NCBI GenBank assembly: GCA_013204985.1
Contig: JABMLG010000002.1
Span: forward strand, 372,001 to 436,000
Source of the DNA: Microbacteriaceae bacterium VKM Ac-2855
GTDB taxonomy: Bacteria; Actinomycetota; Actinomycetes; Actinomycetales; Microbacteriaceae
Length of the DNA: 64,000 nucleotides
Reading direction: 5' to 3'
The notes under the pieces were generated by a model. The model was not told the DNA's origin. It saw nothing but the letters and a program-made list of their open reading frames with translations, and ran no database searches. Made by a program: the position numbers and the translations under genes. Position 1 is the stretch's first letter. Every line of letters begins with the position of its first letter. Shown piece by piece: positions 10,610-19,640 of this stretch.

Positions 10610-10646
10610 CGAGTCAGGACAATAACCCGAATATTGTCCTGACTCG
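10610..10646. terminator. Perfect 15-bp-stem hairpin
   Basis: GAGTCAGGACAATA (10611-10624) and TATTGTCCTGACTC (10632-10645) are exact reverse complements around the loop ACCCGAA, and one more C-G pair closes the stem. The arms are less GC-rich than the surroundings. The position between converging genes suggests a bidirectional terminator. A protein-binding palindrome cannot be excluded. Confidence 0.7.
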
Positions 10647-10830
10647 CCCCCAACACACTCGCCCGCTTACCCTGGTCGGCGAGTGATTGGCGGGTGTCGC
10701 TCCGAAGAGATACACCTAACACTGATAATCATGCCGAGCCGGGCACGGCGTGCCTAGTCGGTACTTTGGTGGACAAATCGGGGTACAAATTTCGTCTTCT
10801 CGCCCGAGGATGCGCTTCTTGCCCCGCGGA

Positions 10831-11037
10831 TCAGCCCTCGAACGCGCGCCAGTGCCCGGCACCGGGCTGCAGGGGCTTGCGGATCGCGCGTTGCGAACGT
10901 GACCAGGCATCAGGCGCGGCCGGAGTGATGGTGGGCTCGGCGGTGTCGGCTGAGCGCGTGATGGCGGTGAGAACGGCGGTGACCGCGGCGATCTCGCCGG
11001 CGTCGAGACCGGGCGTACGGATGACGATGTCTGACAT
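10831..11037 (-). CDS. accE: Acyl-CoA carboxylase epsilon subunit
   Basis: A 68-residue protein with the two signatures of the actinobacterial epsilon subunit: an N-terminal amphipathic helix pattern, IRTPGLDAGEIAAVTAVLTA, and a C-terminal tail, AWSRSQRAIRKPLQPGAGHW, ending shortly after the tryptophan. Epsilon subunits stabilise the alpha6-beta6 acyl-CoA carboxylase complex and can set activity and substrate choice. ATG 11037 gives the usual family length. In M. tuberculosis accE5 directly follows accD5. Here accD lies almost 4 kb away on the same strand, separated by two oppositely oriented genes, so epsilon must be transcribed independently. Confidence 0.88.
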   Translation of the reverse strand: MSDIVIRTPGLDAGEIAAVTAVLTAITRSADTAEPTITPAAPDAWSRSQRAIRKPLQPGAGHWRAFEG

Positions 11038-11193
11038 GGCTTCGACGGTACATCACCCGGTCCACCTGTGTGCCGCGCCCGTCGTTCTCAGAAAGACGCG
11101 ACCTCTCACGGCGCACGGGGAGTCAGCCGCGTGCGCCGCTTTGTAGGCTGACCCACCGTCAGCGGGCCTTCGGGCTCGAAGAGAGGGACGCCG

Positions 11194-12474
11194 ATGGATC
11201 CGACCGCGCTGCTCGCGTTGCCCCTGCTCGACCCGTCGGTCGAGTTCTGGGCCTACCTCGCGGCCGGCCTCGTCGTCGCGGTTCTACTTGTACGGCGACG
11301 CCCTGTCCGGCTGCTGTGGTGGATCGGCGCCGGGGCACTGGTAGGCGGGGTCCTCCTTGTTCTGGTGCAGTGGGTCTGGGACCTCTTCGGCGGCCCGCTC
11401 AGTGCAGGGTCGCAGACCTGGGTGATCGGCGCGTTCGCGGCGCTCGGGGTCGCCGCTGCGGCTGTGTTGCGCGCCCCGTGGTGGCGGCGGATCATCGCGG
11501 TGCTCGCGGTGCCCCTCGTCCTCATCGCCGCCGGTGTGGGCATCAACGCCGATTACGGTCTCGCCGAAACGGTCGGCGAAGTTCTGGGTGAGACGACGCT
11601 GCCCGCGATCGCGTTGCCGGCGCTGGTCGACGGCGGTGACGACTCGGAGCTCGCCTCGACCTGGACACCGCCGAGCGAAATGCCGGCGAAGGGTGAGGTG
11701 GGCCGGATCAGCATCCCCGCCACCGCATCCGGATTCGCGGCGCGGCCCGCGAGCATCTACCTCCCCCCGGCGGCGCTCGTCGCGGATCCGCCGAAGCTGC
11801 CGTTCGTGCTCCTGATGATGGGCCAGCCGGGCACGACCGACCCGACCGTGATCCGCAACGCCCTCGACGCCTACGCGAAGACGCACCACGGCCTCGCTCC
11901 GATCGCGGTCGTCGCCGATCAGCTCAGCCGCAGTGATGTCGACCCGGCGTGCGTCGACAGCGCCGCCTTCGGATCCGCTCGCACCTACATCACCCAGGAT
12001 GTCGTCGCGTGGGCGCGTGCTTCGTTGAACGTCACTTCCGATCCGGCTCAGTGGACGATCGCGGGATTCTCGAACGGCGGCACCTGCGCGGCCCTGTTCG
12101 GCGCGCAGCTCCCTACCGTCTTCGGCAACGTGATCGATGTCGCGGGAGAGGCCTACCCCGGCCAGGAGCACGCCGATGACGTGCTCTCGGGGGTGTTCGA
12201 CGGTGACGCGGCGGCGTACGCGGCCGTGCATCCGAAGGCGGTGCTCGCCGCGGGGACGTACCCGGATTCGTGGGGCTTCTTCGCGGACGACCCCGACGAC
12301 GCCCCGTACTCCGACGAGACGCGGACCGTGGAGCGCGCGGCCGCGGCCGCCGGCTGGCACACCCAGTGGTTCCCTGTGCCGGTTCCCGGGCACGGAGGGG
12401 CCATGCTGCAGACCGCATTGGACGCGGCGTTCACGGCCCTAGGGCCGCGACTGGGCTTGGAGGTCGCACCGTGA
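11194..12474 (+). CDS. Membrane-anchored alpha/beta-hydrolase-fold esterase
   Basis: A 426-residue protein. Residues 13-115 hold about four membrane helices. The remainder is an extracytoplasmic esterase-type domain (putative esterase PF00756 / mycolyltransferase-like), with the nucleophile elbow GFSNGG around Ser293 and a late histidine in PGHGGAMLQ. The serine-histidine layout suggests a lipid or cell-wall acyl ester hydrolase or acyltransferase; no substrate can be assigned. The next gene, an MprF-like protein, begins at a GTG overlapping this stop (GTGA), so the two are coupled and may act on membrane lipids together. Confidence 0.8.
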   Translation: MDPTALLALPLLDPSVEFWAYLAAGLVVAVLLVRRRPVRLLWWIGAGALVGGVLLVLVQWVWDLFGGPLSAGSQTWVIGAFAALGVAAAAVLRAPWWRRIIAVLAVPLVLIAAGVGINADYGLAETVGEVLGETTLPAIALPALVDGGDDSELASTWTPPSEMPAKGEVGRISIPATASGFAARPASIYLPPAALVADPPKLPFVLLMMGQPGTTDPTVIRNALDAYAKTHHGLAPIAVVADQLSRSDVDPACVDSAAFGSARTYITQDVVAWARASLNVTSDPAQWTIAGFSNGGTCAALFGAQLPTVFGNVIDVAGEAYPGQEHADDVLSGVFDGDAAAYAAVHPKAVLAAGTYPDSWGFFADDPDDAPYSDETRTVERAAAAAGWHTQWFPVPVPGHGGAMLQTALDAAFTALGPRLGLEVAP

Positions 12475-14915
12475 AGAACCGACTCGCAGCGTTGGGACTC
12501 GAGCGATTGCGCCGCTTCCCCGTGTCGATCGCGATCGCGCTCGTGGTGCCGATCGCCGGGCTCCTCGGCGCGAGCGCGTCGTCGTGGGGCGCGGGGGTCT
12601 CGTCGACGATCACGGGTGAGCGGCCGTGGACCGCGATCACGGCCCTGTTAGCGCCGGCGGATGCGGGCGGCGCCGTCCTCGCGATCGTGGCCGCCCTCCT
12701 GCTGCTCCCGATCGCCGAGCGGGCGATGGGGTCGCTCCGGACGATCCTCGCGGTGGTCCTCTCCGGTGCCGGTGCCGTACTGATCGGCACCCTCGTGCAG
12801 TGGGTCGGCGCCGATGTGGGCGAGTGGTGGGCGAGCGACACGTCCACTGATCTCACGCTCGACCCGCTGATCGGGGTGGTCGGTGCGCTGCTCACGGGGA
12901 GTGCGTTCCTCGGCCCGCTCTGGCGGCGACGCGTTCGGGTGGCTACGGTCTCGGTAGTCACGATGTTCGTGCTCTACGCCGGCGACTCGGCTGACGTCTA
13001 CCGGCTGCTCGCCGCCGGCATCGGCCTGGTACTGGGCCGGGTCCTGGCCGCGGATAGCGGAGTCCGGTCGCACGGGCGCAGTTCGCATCGCGAGTCCCGC
13101 GGGCTGCTCGCCGCCATCGTCGCGGTCACCGCGATCGGCCCCCTCGTCGCCGTTCTCTCCGACTCCGGATACGGTCCTTTCTCGTTCCTCGGACGCCTGC
13201 TGCAGAACGCGTTCTCGGGCGTCGATCCGATGAATCCCTGTTCCGTCGCCGAAGGCCACTGTCTGCACCACGTCACGCTCGCGCTGATCGGGCCCGGTCC
13301 GATCCTGCTCACCTTCGTGCCGCTCGTCCTGCTGCTCGTCGCTGCGGCGGGGTTGCGTCGCGGCCGTCGGCTCGCGCTGCTGCTGGCCATCGGCGTGAAC
13401 GCGGCGATCGCACTGCTCGATCTGCTCTCCCTGCGGCGCGCGGCCGCGCATCCGGAGTTCGAGCACCACGCGGAGTACGTGCTGTGGGTGGCGACCACGA
13501 TCGCGGTGCCCGTGGCCGTGATCATCGCGCTGATGCTGGGCCGCCGGCACGTGCGTCTGCGCGCGCCGCGCCCGGCCGTGCGTCGGTGGAGCGCGATCGT
13601 GCTGCTGGTCTGGCTGGGCAGTGCAGCGTTGTACGCGGCGGTGGCGCTCGGCGCCCGAGATTCTTTCGTGCCTACAGCGTCGGTGCTGCGTATCGTGCGC
13701 GAGATCGTGGTGCGCTACATCCCGTTGAGCTTCGCCGGCTTCCTCGGCTCGATCGCGGCGCCCGAGCACCCGTTCGCGCGCGTGGTGTTCGATTGGATCG
13801 GCCCGATGTTCTGGCTCGTCGTCGTCGTGGCGGTCTTCGCGCTGTTCCGGGCGACGGATGCGCAGCGCAGCGGCGGCGATGCGGCCCGCTTCCGCGCGCT
13901 GCTCGCACGGTTCGGTGGCGGCACGCTCGGCTACCAGGGCACCTGGAGCGGGAACGACTACTGGATCGCTCCCGATGGTGGCGGGGCGGTCGCGTACCGC
14001 GTGGTGGGCGACGTCGCGATCGCGCTGTCGGACCCGGTCTGCCGCCCCGACGATCGCGCCGCGACGGTCGGCGGTTTCGTGGCCTTCTGCGACGACCGCA
14101 GTTGGAGCGCCGTCTTCTACAGCGTGCACGACGAGCTGCTGCCCGTCTTCGCGACGCTGGGCTGGCAGCACACCTCGGTGGGCGAGGAGACGCTCATCCG
14201 CCCGGCCGCGTTCGATCTCGGCGGCAAACGCTGGCAGAAGGTGCGCTACCCGCTGACCCGAGCCGGCAAGCTCGGCATCGAGGCGCGCTGGACCACGTGG
14301 CAGCAGTTGCCGCTGGGCGTGGCGGCGCAGGTCACCGACCTCTCCGAACGGTGGGTCGCTGAGAAGGCGTTGCCCGAGATGGGCTTCACGCTCGGCGGAC
14401 TCGACGAGCTGCGCGATCCGGAGGTGGCGTTGATGCTGGCGATCGGGCCGGACGGGATCGTGCAGGCGGTCACGAGTTGGCTGCCGGTGCACGAAGACGG
14501 TCGCATGATCGGCTGGACCCTCGACTTCATGCGCCGCGCCGATGACTCGATGCCCGGCGTGATGGAGTTCCTGATCGCCTCGGTGGCGCTACGATCGAAG
14601 GAGGACGGCCTCAGCGTGCTGTCGCTCTCGGGCGCACCCTTGGCGACCGCGCCGGATGCGGAGGTGGTGGAGCCGACGCCCCTGTCGCGCCTGCTCGACT
14701 TCCTCTCGAGGGCGCTGGAGCCCGCCTACGGCTTCACCTCGCTGTTCCGTTTCAAAGCGAAGTTCCATCCCGAGTACGCGCGCCTCTCGATGGCGTACCC
14801 GGATCCGCTCCGCCTGCCGCAGATCGGCGCCGCGCTCGCGCGAACCTACCTGCCGGAGGTCTCGCCCCGCGAGGCGCTGGCACTCGTACGCACGCTCCGC
14901 GCCCCCCGCTCCTGA
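12471..14915 (+). CDS. MprF-like protein: multi-pass membrane region plus DUF2156 aminoacyl-lipid synthase domain
   Basis: Starting at the overlapping GTG 12471, the protein has 814 residues. The first 470 or so contain about twelve hydrophobic segments; the opening part (TALLAPADAG, LLPIAERAMGS) looks rhomboid-like. From about residue 470 follows a soluble DUF2156 domain of the MprF class (LARFGGGTLGYQGTWSGNDY, then AYRVVGDVAIALSDPVC, then LDFMRRADDSMPGVMEFLI). MprF enzymes transfer lysine or alanine from aminoacyl-tRNA to phosphatidylglycerol and flip the product, lowering the negative charge of the membrane. The amino acid used cannot be judged. Coupled to the upstream esterase. Confidence 0.8.
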   Translation: MKNRLAALGLERLRRFPVSIAIALVVPIAGLLGASASSWGAGVSSTITGERPWTAITALLAPADAGGAVLAIVAALLLLPIAERAMGSLRTILAVVLSGAGAVLIGTLVQWVGADVGEWWASDTSTDLTLDPLIGVVGALLTGSAFLGPLWRRRVRVATVSVVTMFVLYAGDSADVYRLLAAGIGLVLGRVLAADSGVRSHGRSSHRESRGLLAAIVAVTAIGPLVAVLSDSGYGPFSFLGRLLQNAFSGVDPMNPCSVAEGHCLHHVTLALIGPGPILLTFVPLVLLLVAAAGLRRGRRLALLLAIGVNAAIALLDLLSLRRAAAHPEFEHHAEYVLWVATTIAVPVAVIIALMLGRRHVRLRAPRPAVRRWSAIVLLVWLGSAALYAAVALGARDSFVPTASVLRIVREIVVRYIPLSFAGFLGSIAAPEHPFARVVFDWIGPMFWLVVVVAVFALFRATDAQRSGGDAARFRALLARFGGGTLGYQGTWSGNDYWIAPDGGGAVAYRVVGDVAIALSDPVCRPDDRAATVGGFVAFCDDRSWSAVFYSVHDELLPVFATLGWQHTSVGEETLIRPAAFDLGGKRWQKVRYPLTRAGKLGIEARWTTWQQLPLGVAAQVTDLSERWVAEKALPEMGFTLGGLDELRDPEVALMLAIGPDGIVQAVTSWLPVHEDGRMIGWTLDFMRRADDSMPGVMEFLIASVALRSKEDGLSVLSLSGAPLATAPDAEVVEPTPLSRLLDFLSRALEPAYGFTSLFRFKAKFHPEYARLSMAYPDPLRLPQIGAALARTYLPEVSPREALALVRTLRAPRS

Positions 14916-14929
14916 ACGACGGGGGCGCG
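14898..14929. terminator. Hairpin terminator between convergent MprF-like gene and accD
   Basis: CGCGCCCCC (14898-14906) pairs with GGGGGCGCG (14921-14929) across a 14-base loop that contains the MprF-like stop codon. It lies between two convergent genes and could terminate both. Confidence 0.55.
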
Positions 14930-14947
14930 GGAGGCGCGCGGGCCGCC

Positions 14948-16588
14948 TCACAGCGGGATGTTGCCGTGCTTCTTCGCCGGGAGGGCGGCGCGCTTGGTCT
15001 TCAAAGCTCGCAACGCCTTCGTGACGGCGACACGGGTGGCGCTCGGCTCGATGACGCCGTCGAGCTCGCCGCGCTCCGCAGCGAGGAAGGGGCTGGCCAC
15101 GTTGTAGGTGTACTCGTTGGCGAGTCGCGTGCGCACCGCGGCGACGTCCTCGCCCGCGAGCTCGGCCTTCTTGATCTCGTTGCGGTACAGGATGTTGACG
15201 GCGCCCTGACCGCCCATCACGGCGATCTCGGCGGTGGGCCAGGCGAGGTTGATGTCGGCACCCAGCTGCTTCGAACCCATCACGATGTACGCTCCGCCGT
15301 AGGCCTTGCGCAGGATCACGGTGACCAGCGGCACGGTGGCCTCGGCGTACGCGTAGAGCAGCTTCGCGCCGCGGCGGATCACGCCCGTCCACTCCTGGTC
15401 GGTGCCGGGCAGGTAGCCGGGCACGTCGACGAGGGTGAGGATCGGCAGCGAGAACGCGTCGCAGAAGCGCACGAAGCGGGACGCCTTCTCGCCGGCCTCG
15501 ATGTTCAGGGTGCCGGCCATGGCGCTGGGCTGATTAGCGATGATGCCGACCGGACGACCCTCGATGCGACCGAAGCCGATCACGATGTTGGGGGCGAACA
15601 GCGGCTGCACCTCGAGGAAGTCGCCGTCGTCGACGATGTGCTCGATCACGGTGGTGACGTCGTAGGGCTGGTTCGGGCTGTCCGGGATGATCGTGTCGAG
15701 CACACGATCCGCATCCGTGGTCTCCATTTCGACGACGGTGTCGAAGGTGGGCAGCTCGGCGAGGTTGTTGTCGGGCAGGAACGAGAGCAGCGTGCGCGCG
15801 TAATCGAGTGCGTCGTGCTCGTCACTGGCGAGGTAGTGCGAGACGCCCGAGATCTTGTTGTGCGTCAGTGCGCCGCCGAGTTCCTCCATCCCGACGTCCT
15901 CACCGGTCACGGTCTTGATCACGTCGGGGCCGGTCACGAACATCTGCGAGGTCTTGTCGACCATGATGACGAAGTCGGTGAGGGCGGGGGAGTAGACGGC
16001 GCCGCCGGCCGCCGGGCCGCAGATGATCGAGATCTGCGGGATCACACCGGAGGCCGCGGTGTTGCGGCGGAAGATCTCGCCGTACTTGCCCAGGGCGACG
16101 ACACCCTCCTGGATCCGTGCTCCGCCGGAGTCGAGGATGCCGATGATCGGTACTCCGGTCTTCAGAGCGAGGTCCATCACCTTGATGATCTTCTCGCCGG
16201 CGACCTCGCCGAGCGAGCCGCCGAAGATGGTGAAGTCCTGCGAGTACACCGCGACCTGGCGGCCGTGGATGGTGCCGGTACCGGTGACGACGGCGTCGCC
16301 GTAGGGCCGCTTCTTCTCCATGCCGAAGGCGTGGGTGCGGTGTCGCACGAACTCGTCGAGTTCGACGAACGAGCCCGGGTCGAGCAGCTCGTCGATCCGC
16401 TCACGCGCCGTCATCTTGCCTTTGGCGTGCTGCTTCTCGATCGCCGCCTCGCCGCTGGCGGTCACGGCCTCGTGATAGCGCGCCTTCAGATCCGCGATCT
16501 TGCCGGCGGTCGTGTAGAGGTCGGGCTCGACGCGAGCGGGCTCGGTCGGGGCGATATCGGGCGCGGAAGGAGCAGGGTTCGCGGTCAC
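14948..16588 (-). CDS. accD: Acyl-CoA carboxylase beta subunit (carboxyltransferase)
   Basis: The 546-residue carboxyltransferase moves the carboxyl group from biotin to acetyl-CoA or propionyl-CoA. N- and C-terminal crotonase-like carboxyltransferase domains are visible: [51 protein letters not shown] and [15 protein letters not shown] in the first half, [28 protein letters not shown] and [18 protein letters not shown] in the second. I set the start at GTG 16588 ([10 protein letters not shown]); the open frame extends further upstream, but that part is antisense to birA. Length and motifs match the AccD5 group. Divergent from birA, the enzyme that biotinylates its partner. Confidence 0.94.
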   Translation of the reverse strand: MTANPAPSAPDIAPTEPARVEPDLYTTAGKIADLKARYHEAVTASGEAAIEKQHAKGKMTARERIDELLDPGSFVELDEFVRHRTHAFGMEKKRPYGDAVVTGTGTIHGRQVAVYSQDFTIFGGSLGEVAGEKIIKVMDLALKTGVPIIGILDSGGARIQEGVVALGKYGEIFRRNTAASGVIPQISIICGPAAGGAVYSPALTDFVIMVDKTSQMFVTGPDVIKTVTGEDVGMEELGGALTHNKISGVSHYLASDEHDALDYARTLLSFLPDNNLAELPTFDTVVEMETTDADRVLDTIIPDSPNQPYDVTTVIEHIVDDGDFLEVQPLFAPNIVIGFGRIEGRPVGIIANQPSAMAGTLNIEAGEKASRFVRFCDAFSLPILTLVDVPGYLPGTDQEWTGVIRRGAKLLYAYAEATVPLVTVILRKAYGGAYIVMGSKQLGADINLAWPTAEIAVMGGQGAVNILYRNEIKKAELAGEDVAAVRTRLANEYTYNVASPFLAAERGELDGVIEPSATRVAVTKALRALKTKRAALPAKKHGNIPL

Positions 16589-16693
16589 GCGCCTCAGCCT
16601 ACCTTCGGGGGTACGGCCGCCCCCCTTGCCGACCCGGCACAAGGAAACACCGGATATCCGTGAGGAGAACCACAAACAGGCGCGGACGGTACC

Positions 16694-17476
16694 GTGGTGG
16701 CCATGATGCTGCACCGGAGCCGATCGGCCGCCTCCCACCTGCTGTGGCTGGACGAGGTGGGATCGACGAACGACGAGTTGCGGGAGCGAGCGACGATCGC
16801 ACCCGACGAATGGCCCGCCCTCTCGGTGCTCGCCACGGCCAGCCAGACCGCCGGTCGTGGTCGTCTCGGTCGGGTCTGGGTGGCACCGCCCGGCAAGACC
16901 CTGGCCGCATCGACGCTCATCGACGTCGACGGAATCGAAGCGGATGCGGTGGGCTGGGTCTCTCTGATCGCGGGCGTGGCGATCGCCCGCTCGGTGCGGG
17001 CGTTGGTACCCGAATCGGTCGAGGTGGCCGTGAAGTGGCCGAACGACGTGCTGCTGGACGGCAGGAAGGTGTCGGGGATCCTCGCCGAGCGCCTCGCGGA
17101 CGGCCGCGTCATCATCGGCACCGGGATCAATCTCTCGTTGACGGTCGAGGAACTGCCGACTCCGACCTCGACCTCCCTTGCTGTGGTCGGGGCCGAGCCG
17201 GACCCGGATGCGGTGCTCGCCGGATACCTGGTCGAGCTCGCCGAGCTTGTCGATGCCTTCCGAGCGGCCCGCGGCGACGCGACGGCCTCGGGCATCCGCA
17301 GTGCTGTCCTCACCGAGTGCGGCACGATCGGCCGTCAGGTCTCGGTCGAGCGACCCGGCATTGCGGCCGTGTCCGGTGTCGCCGTCGACATCGACGACGC
17401 CGGCCGCCTCGTCGTCGATGTCGACGGGGCGCGATCGGCGCTCGCCGTGGGCGACGTCACACACCTCCGGCACTGA
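16694..17476 (+). CDS. birA: Biotin--[acyl-CoA carboxylase] ligase
   Basis: The enzyme activates biotin with ATP and attaches it to the lysine of the AccA carrier domain. It has 260 residues and lacks an N-terminal DNA-binding domain, so it is a group I ligase without repressor function. Motifs are GSTNDELRE, the biotin/ATP loop [11 protein letters not shown] (about residues 52-62), [18 protein letters not shown], and a C-terminal SH3-like cap ([17 protein letters not shown]). GTG 16694 or ATG 16703 could be the start. Divergent from accD with a 105-base gap that must carry both promoters. Confidence 0.93.
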   Translation: MVAMMLHRSRSAASHLLWLDEVGSTNDELRERATIAPDEWPALSVLATASQTAGRGRLGRVWVAPPGKTLAASTLIDVDGIEADAVGWVSLIAGVAIARSVRALVPESVEVAVKWPNDVLLDGRKVSGILAERLADGRVIIGTGINLSLTVEELPTPTSTSLAVVGAEPDPDAVLAGYLVELAELVDAFRAARGDATASGIRSAVLTECGTIGRQVSVERPGIAAVSGVAVDIDDAGRLVVDVDGARSALAVGDVTHLRH

Positions 17477-17478
17477 TC

Positions 17479-17958
17479 GTGGCCGCCGCAGAGCGCGATG
17501 TGGCCCGCTTGCGTCCGCATGCACGGGCCGCCGCGGGGCCGGTCGCGGGATTCTTGGTGATCGTGCTGCTCTCCTTCTACTTCTGCGCGCAGTTCGACAG
17601 CGCCTTCCAACGGGGCGTCATCGTTCTCGGCTCCGCGGTGCTCGTGCTGCTCGCGTGCGCGCCGGGTTTCGCCGGCTGGGCCTCCATCCGGTACCGCATC
17701 ACCACCGACCGGCTGCTCGCTCGTCGCGGGGTGCTGCGCAAGCGCCGCGGAGAGCTGGTGTTCGTGAGCGACCTCGAGGTGACCGTGACGCGCACGGTCG
17801 GCCAGCGGATCGCCCGCTCCGGCAACGTGCGCATCGCTCGCGCGGGGGCCCCGGTGTTCGTGCTGCGCGACTTGCCCGACGCCGAACTGGTCGCGGAGGT
17901 GCTGCGCGAACGGATCGCGGCCGCTCCGGCCCCGGAGTGGCCGCCGCCCGTCGCCTGA
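17479..17958 (+). CDS. PH-like domain membrane protein (DUF304/bPH2 type)
   Basis: A 159-residue protein starting at GTG 17479, two bases after the birA stop. Two membrane helices (about residues 20-60) are followed by a bacterial PH-like domain with [20 protein letters not shown] and the [18 protein letters not shown] stretch typical of the family. A homologous small membrane protein sits next to birA in other actinobacteria (Rv3278c in M. tuberculosis). The molecular role is unknown; operon position is all that links it to biotin metabolism. Confidence 0.82.
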   Translation: MAAAERDVARLRPHARAAAGPVAGFLVIVLLSFYFCAQFDSAFQRGVIVLGSAVLVLLACAPGFAGWASIRYRITTDRLLARRGVLRKRRGELVFVSDLEVTVTRTVGQRIARSGNVRIARAGAPVFVLRDLPDAELVAEVLRERIAAAPAPEWPPPVA

Positions 17959-17986
17959 GGCCAGGGCGCCCGACGCTTGTCCCTTA

Positions 17987-18245
17987 TCGCCCGTCGCCCG
18001 GCGCCCGTCGCCCGGCGCCCGGCGCCCGTCGCCCGGCGCCCGTCGCCCGGCGCCCGGCGCCCGGCGCCCGGCGCCCGGCGCCCGGCGCCCGGCGCCCGGC
18101 GCCCGGCGCCTGTCGCCCGGCGCCTGTCGCCTGTCGCCTGTCGCCTGTCGCCTGTCGCCTGTCGCTTGTCGCCTGTCGCCTGTCGCCTGAGTCCTGAGTC
18201 CTGAGTCCTGAGTCCTGAGCCCTGAGCCCTGAGCCCTGAGCCCAG
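17987..18245 (+). repeat. 37-copy tandem heptamer array
   Basis: Reading in sevens from 17987, the sequence is an unbroken series: two TCGCCCG, then mixed GCGCCCG/TCGCCCG, a run of GCGCCCG, then GCGCCTG/TCGCCCG, then TCGCCTG units (one TCGCTTG), four AGTCCTG, three AGCCCTG and a final AGCCCAG. The phase never slips across 259 bases, so variants arose by substitution and spread by block duplication. Units are grouped by type, a sign of slipped-strand expansion. It lies in a 475-base gap between the PH-domain gene and purK and encodes nothing convincing; frames through it are pure repeat peptides. Confidence 0.95.
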
Positions 18246-18315
18246 GGTTGCCATTTCTTTGACACCCCGGAACTCGCCCGGCGGACGAGAAGGGCCGTCA
18301 AAGAAACGGCAACCC
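18245..18315. terminator. 71-base hairpin at the end of the heptamer array
   Basis: Arms at 18245-18263 (GGGTTGCC, one mismatch, TTTCTTTGAC) and 18297-18315 (GTCAAAGAAACGGCAACCC) pair over 18 of 19 positions, with a 33-base loop. The left arm shares its first base with the end of the repeat array. It may terminate the birA operon. Between here and purK (18434) I see only a short purK leader. Confidence 0.75.
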
Positions 18316-18433
18316 GTTCCGAGGGACGAGGGCGCCGGAGAATCCGCGACCCGAGGGCGCCCACTCCCGCACTCGGGCTGATCGCTAGGCTTGATCCGGC
18401 GTGCCCGTGCACGGCTGAACGAGAGGAACCCCC

Positions 18434-19564
18434 ATGCGTGTCGGCGTTATCGGTGGCGGACAGTTGGCCCGGATGATGATCCCCGCGGCCGTCGAGCTCG
18501 GCCTCGACATCAAGGTGCTCGCCGAGACGGAGGGCGCCCCCGCGGCGATCGCGGCGACGCAGGTCGGCGACTACCGCGACCCCGAGACGGTCTACGCCTT
18601 CGCCGAGACGGTCGACGTGGTCACCTTCGACCACGAGCACGTGCCGCAGCCCATCCTGCGCGAGCTGGTCGCGCGTGGCGTGGCCGTGCATCCGGGCCCC
18701 GACGCTCTGCTCTACGCGCAGGACAAGCTGCTCATGCGCGAGAAGCTCGCCGAATTGGGGGTGCCGATCCCCGATTGGGCTCGGGTCGAGAACACGGAGC
18801 AGTTGCAGGCCTTCCTCGACGAGCACGGCGGTCGCGGCGTGGTGAAGACCGCCCGCGGCGGATACGACGGCAAGGGGGTGCGGGTCGTCTCGCACGCCGC
18901 GCAGGCGGAGGACTGGTTCTACGCTCTGGCCGAGGACGGCAACGGTGGTGCGCTGCTGGTGGAGGAACTGGTGGAGTTCCGGCGTGAACTCGCTCAGCTG
19001 ATCGCGCGGCGCCCCTCCGGTGCGTTCGCGCTCTGGCCCGTCGTGGAATCCGTGCAGAAGGACGGCGTCTGCGCCGAGGTCGTGGCCCCGGCCCCGCACT
19101 CCCGCGGGCGAGTCGCCGACGTCGCCGCCGAGATCGCGGAGACCATCGCGACCTCCCTCGAGGTGACCGGAGTGCTCGCCGTCGAGCTCTTCGAGACCAC
19201 CGACGACCGGATCCTGGTCAACGAGCTCGCGATGCGGCCGCACAACAGCGGCCACTGGTCGATGGACGGGTCGACCACCGGACAGTTCGAGCAGCACCTG
19301 CGGGCCGTTCTCGATCTGCCGCTCGGCGCCACCGGATGCCGCGACGAGTGGAGCGTGATGGTCAACGTGCTCGGCGGCCCGGTCGACGCGGCTCTCACCG
19401 ACCGTTATCCGCGCGTTTTGGCCGAGCATCCGACCGTCAAGGTGCACAACTACGGCAAGCAGTCCCGGCCCGGTCGCAAGGTCGGTCACGTCAACGCCGG
19501 AGGCGAGAGTCTGGACGAGGTCGTCTACGAGGCGCGTGCCGCAGCGGCGATTCTCACCGAGTGA
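18434..19564 (+). CDS. purK: 5-(carboxyamino)imidazole ribonucleotide synthase
   Basis: PurK converts AIR, ATP and bicarbonate to N5-CAIR in purine biosynthesis. The 376-residue protein is an ATP-grasp enzyme: RVGVIGGGQLARMM at the N-terminus, VTFDHEHVP near residue 70, VVKTARGGYDGKGVRVV, VELFETTDDRILVNELAMRP and HNSGHWSMDGSTTGQFEQH. ATG 18434 follows GAGAGGAA. The partner purE begins 76 bases downstream. Confidence 0.96.
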   Translation: MRVGVIGGGQLARMMIPAAVELGLDIKVLAETEGAPAAIAATQVGDYRDPETVYAFAETVDVVTFDHEHVPQPILRELVARGVAVHPGPDALLYAQDKLLMREKLAELGVPIPDWARVENTEQLQAFLDEHGGRGVVKTARGGYDGKGVRVVSHAAQAEDWFYALAEDGNGGALLVEELVEFRRELAQLIARRPSGAFALWPVVESVQKDGVCAEVVAPAPHSRGRVADVAAEIAETIATSLEVTGVLAVELFETTDDRILVNELAMRPHNSGHWSMDGSTTGQFEQHLRAVLDLPLGATGCRDEWSVMVNVLGGPVDAALTDRYPRVLAEHPTVKVHNYGKQSRPGRKVGHVNAGGESLDEVVYEARAAAAILTE

Positions 19565-19640
19565 GTCGTAGCATGGGCGCCGTGCCGACCACGACCAGCA
19601 TCGCCCTGCCCTGCCTCCTCCCGCCCGCCGAGGTCATCCG

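Larger units (their letters stand above)
10345..10830. other. 486-base gap between convergent genes, rich in repeats, no gene seen
   Basis: This gap separates the two-component operon from accE. It holds, in order, a 79-base hairpin (10395-10473), four spaced copies of GCGCAGAAGGGG (10483-10543), a perfect 14-15-bp hairpin (10611-10645), and an AT-richer stretch (about 10690-10800) without a convincing reading frame. Short open frames across it lack a ribosome site and family features. Confidence 0.6.

Noticed and set aside
12648-14492. A 614-codon minus-strand frame inside the MprF-like gene
   Set aside because: Composition is dominated by Arg, His, Asp and Glu; the sense frame has clear helices and a DUF2156 domain.
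14948-17524. An accD start more than 900 bases upstream
   Set aside because: The extra part is antisense to birA, and GTG 16588 gives the standard AccD5 length.
17987-18245. Heptamer array considered as a CRISPR array or as a repeat protein
   Set aside because: There are no spacers between units, period seven is far too short, and no cas genes are present. A period not divisible by three gives only arbitrary repeat peptides without a start or ribosome site.
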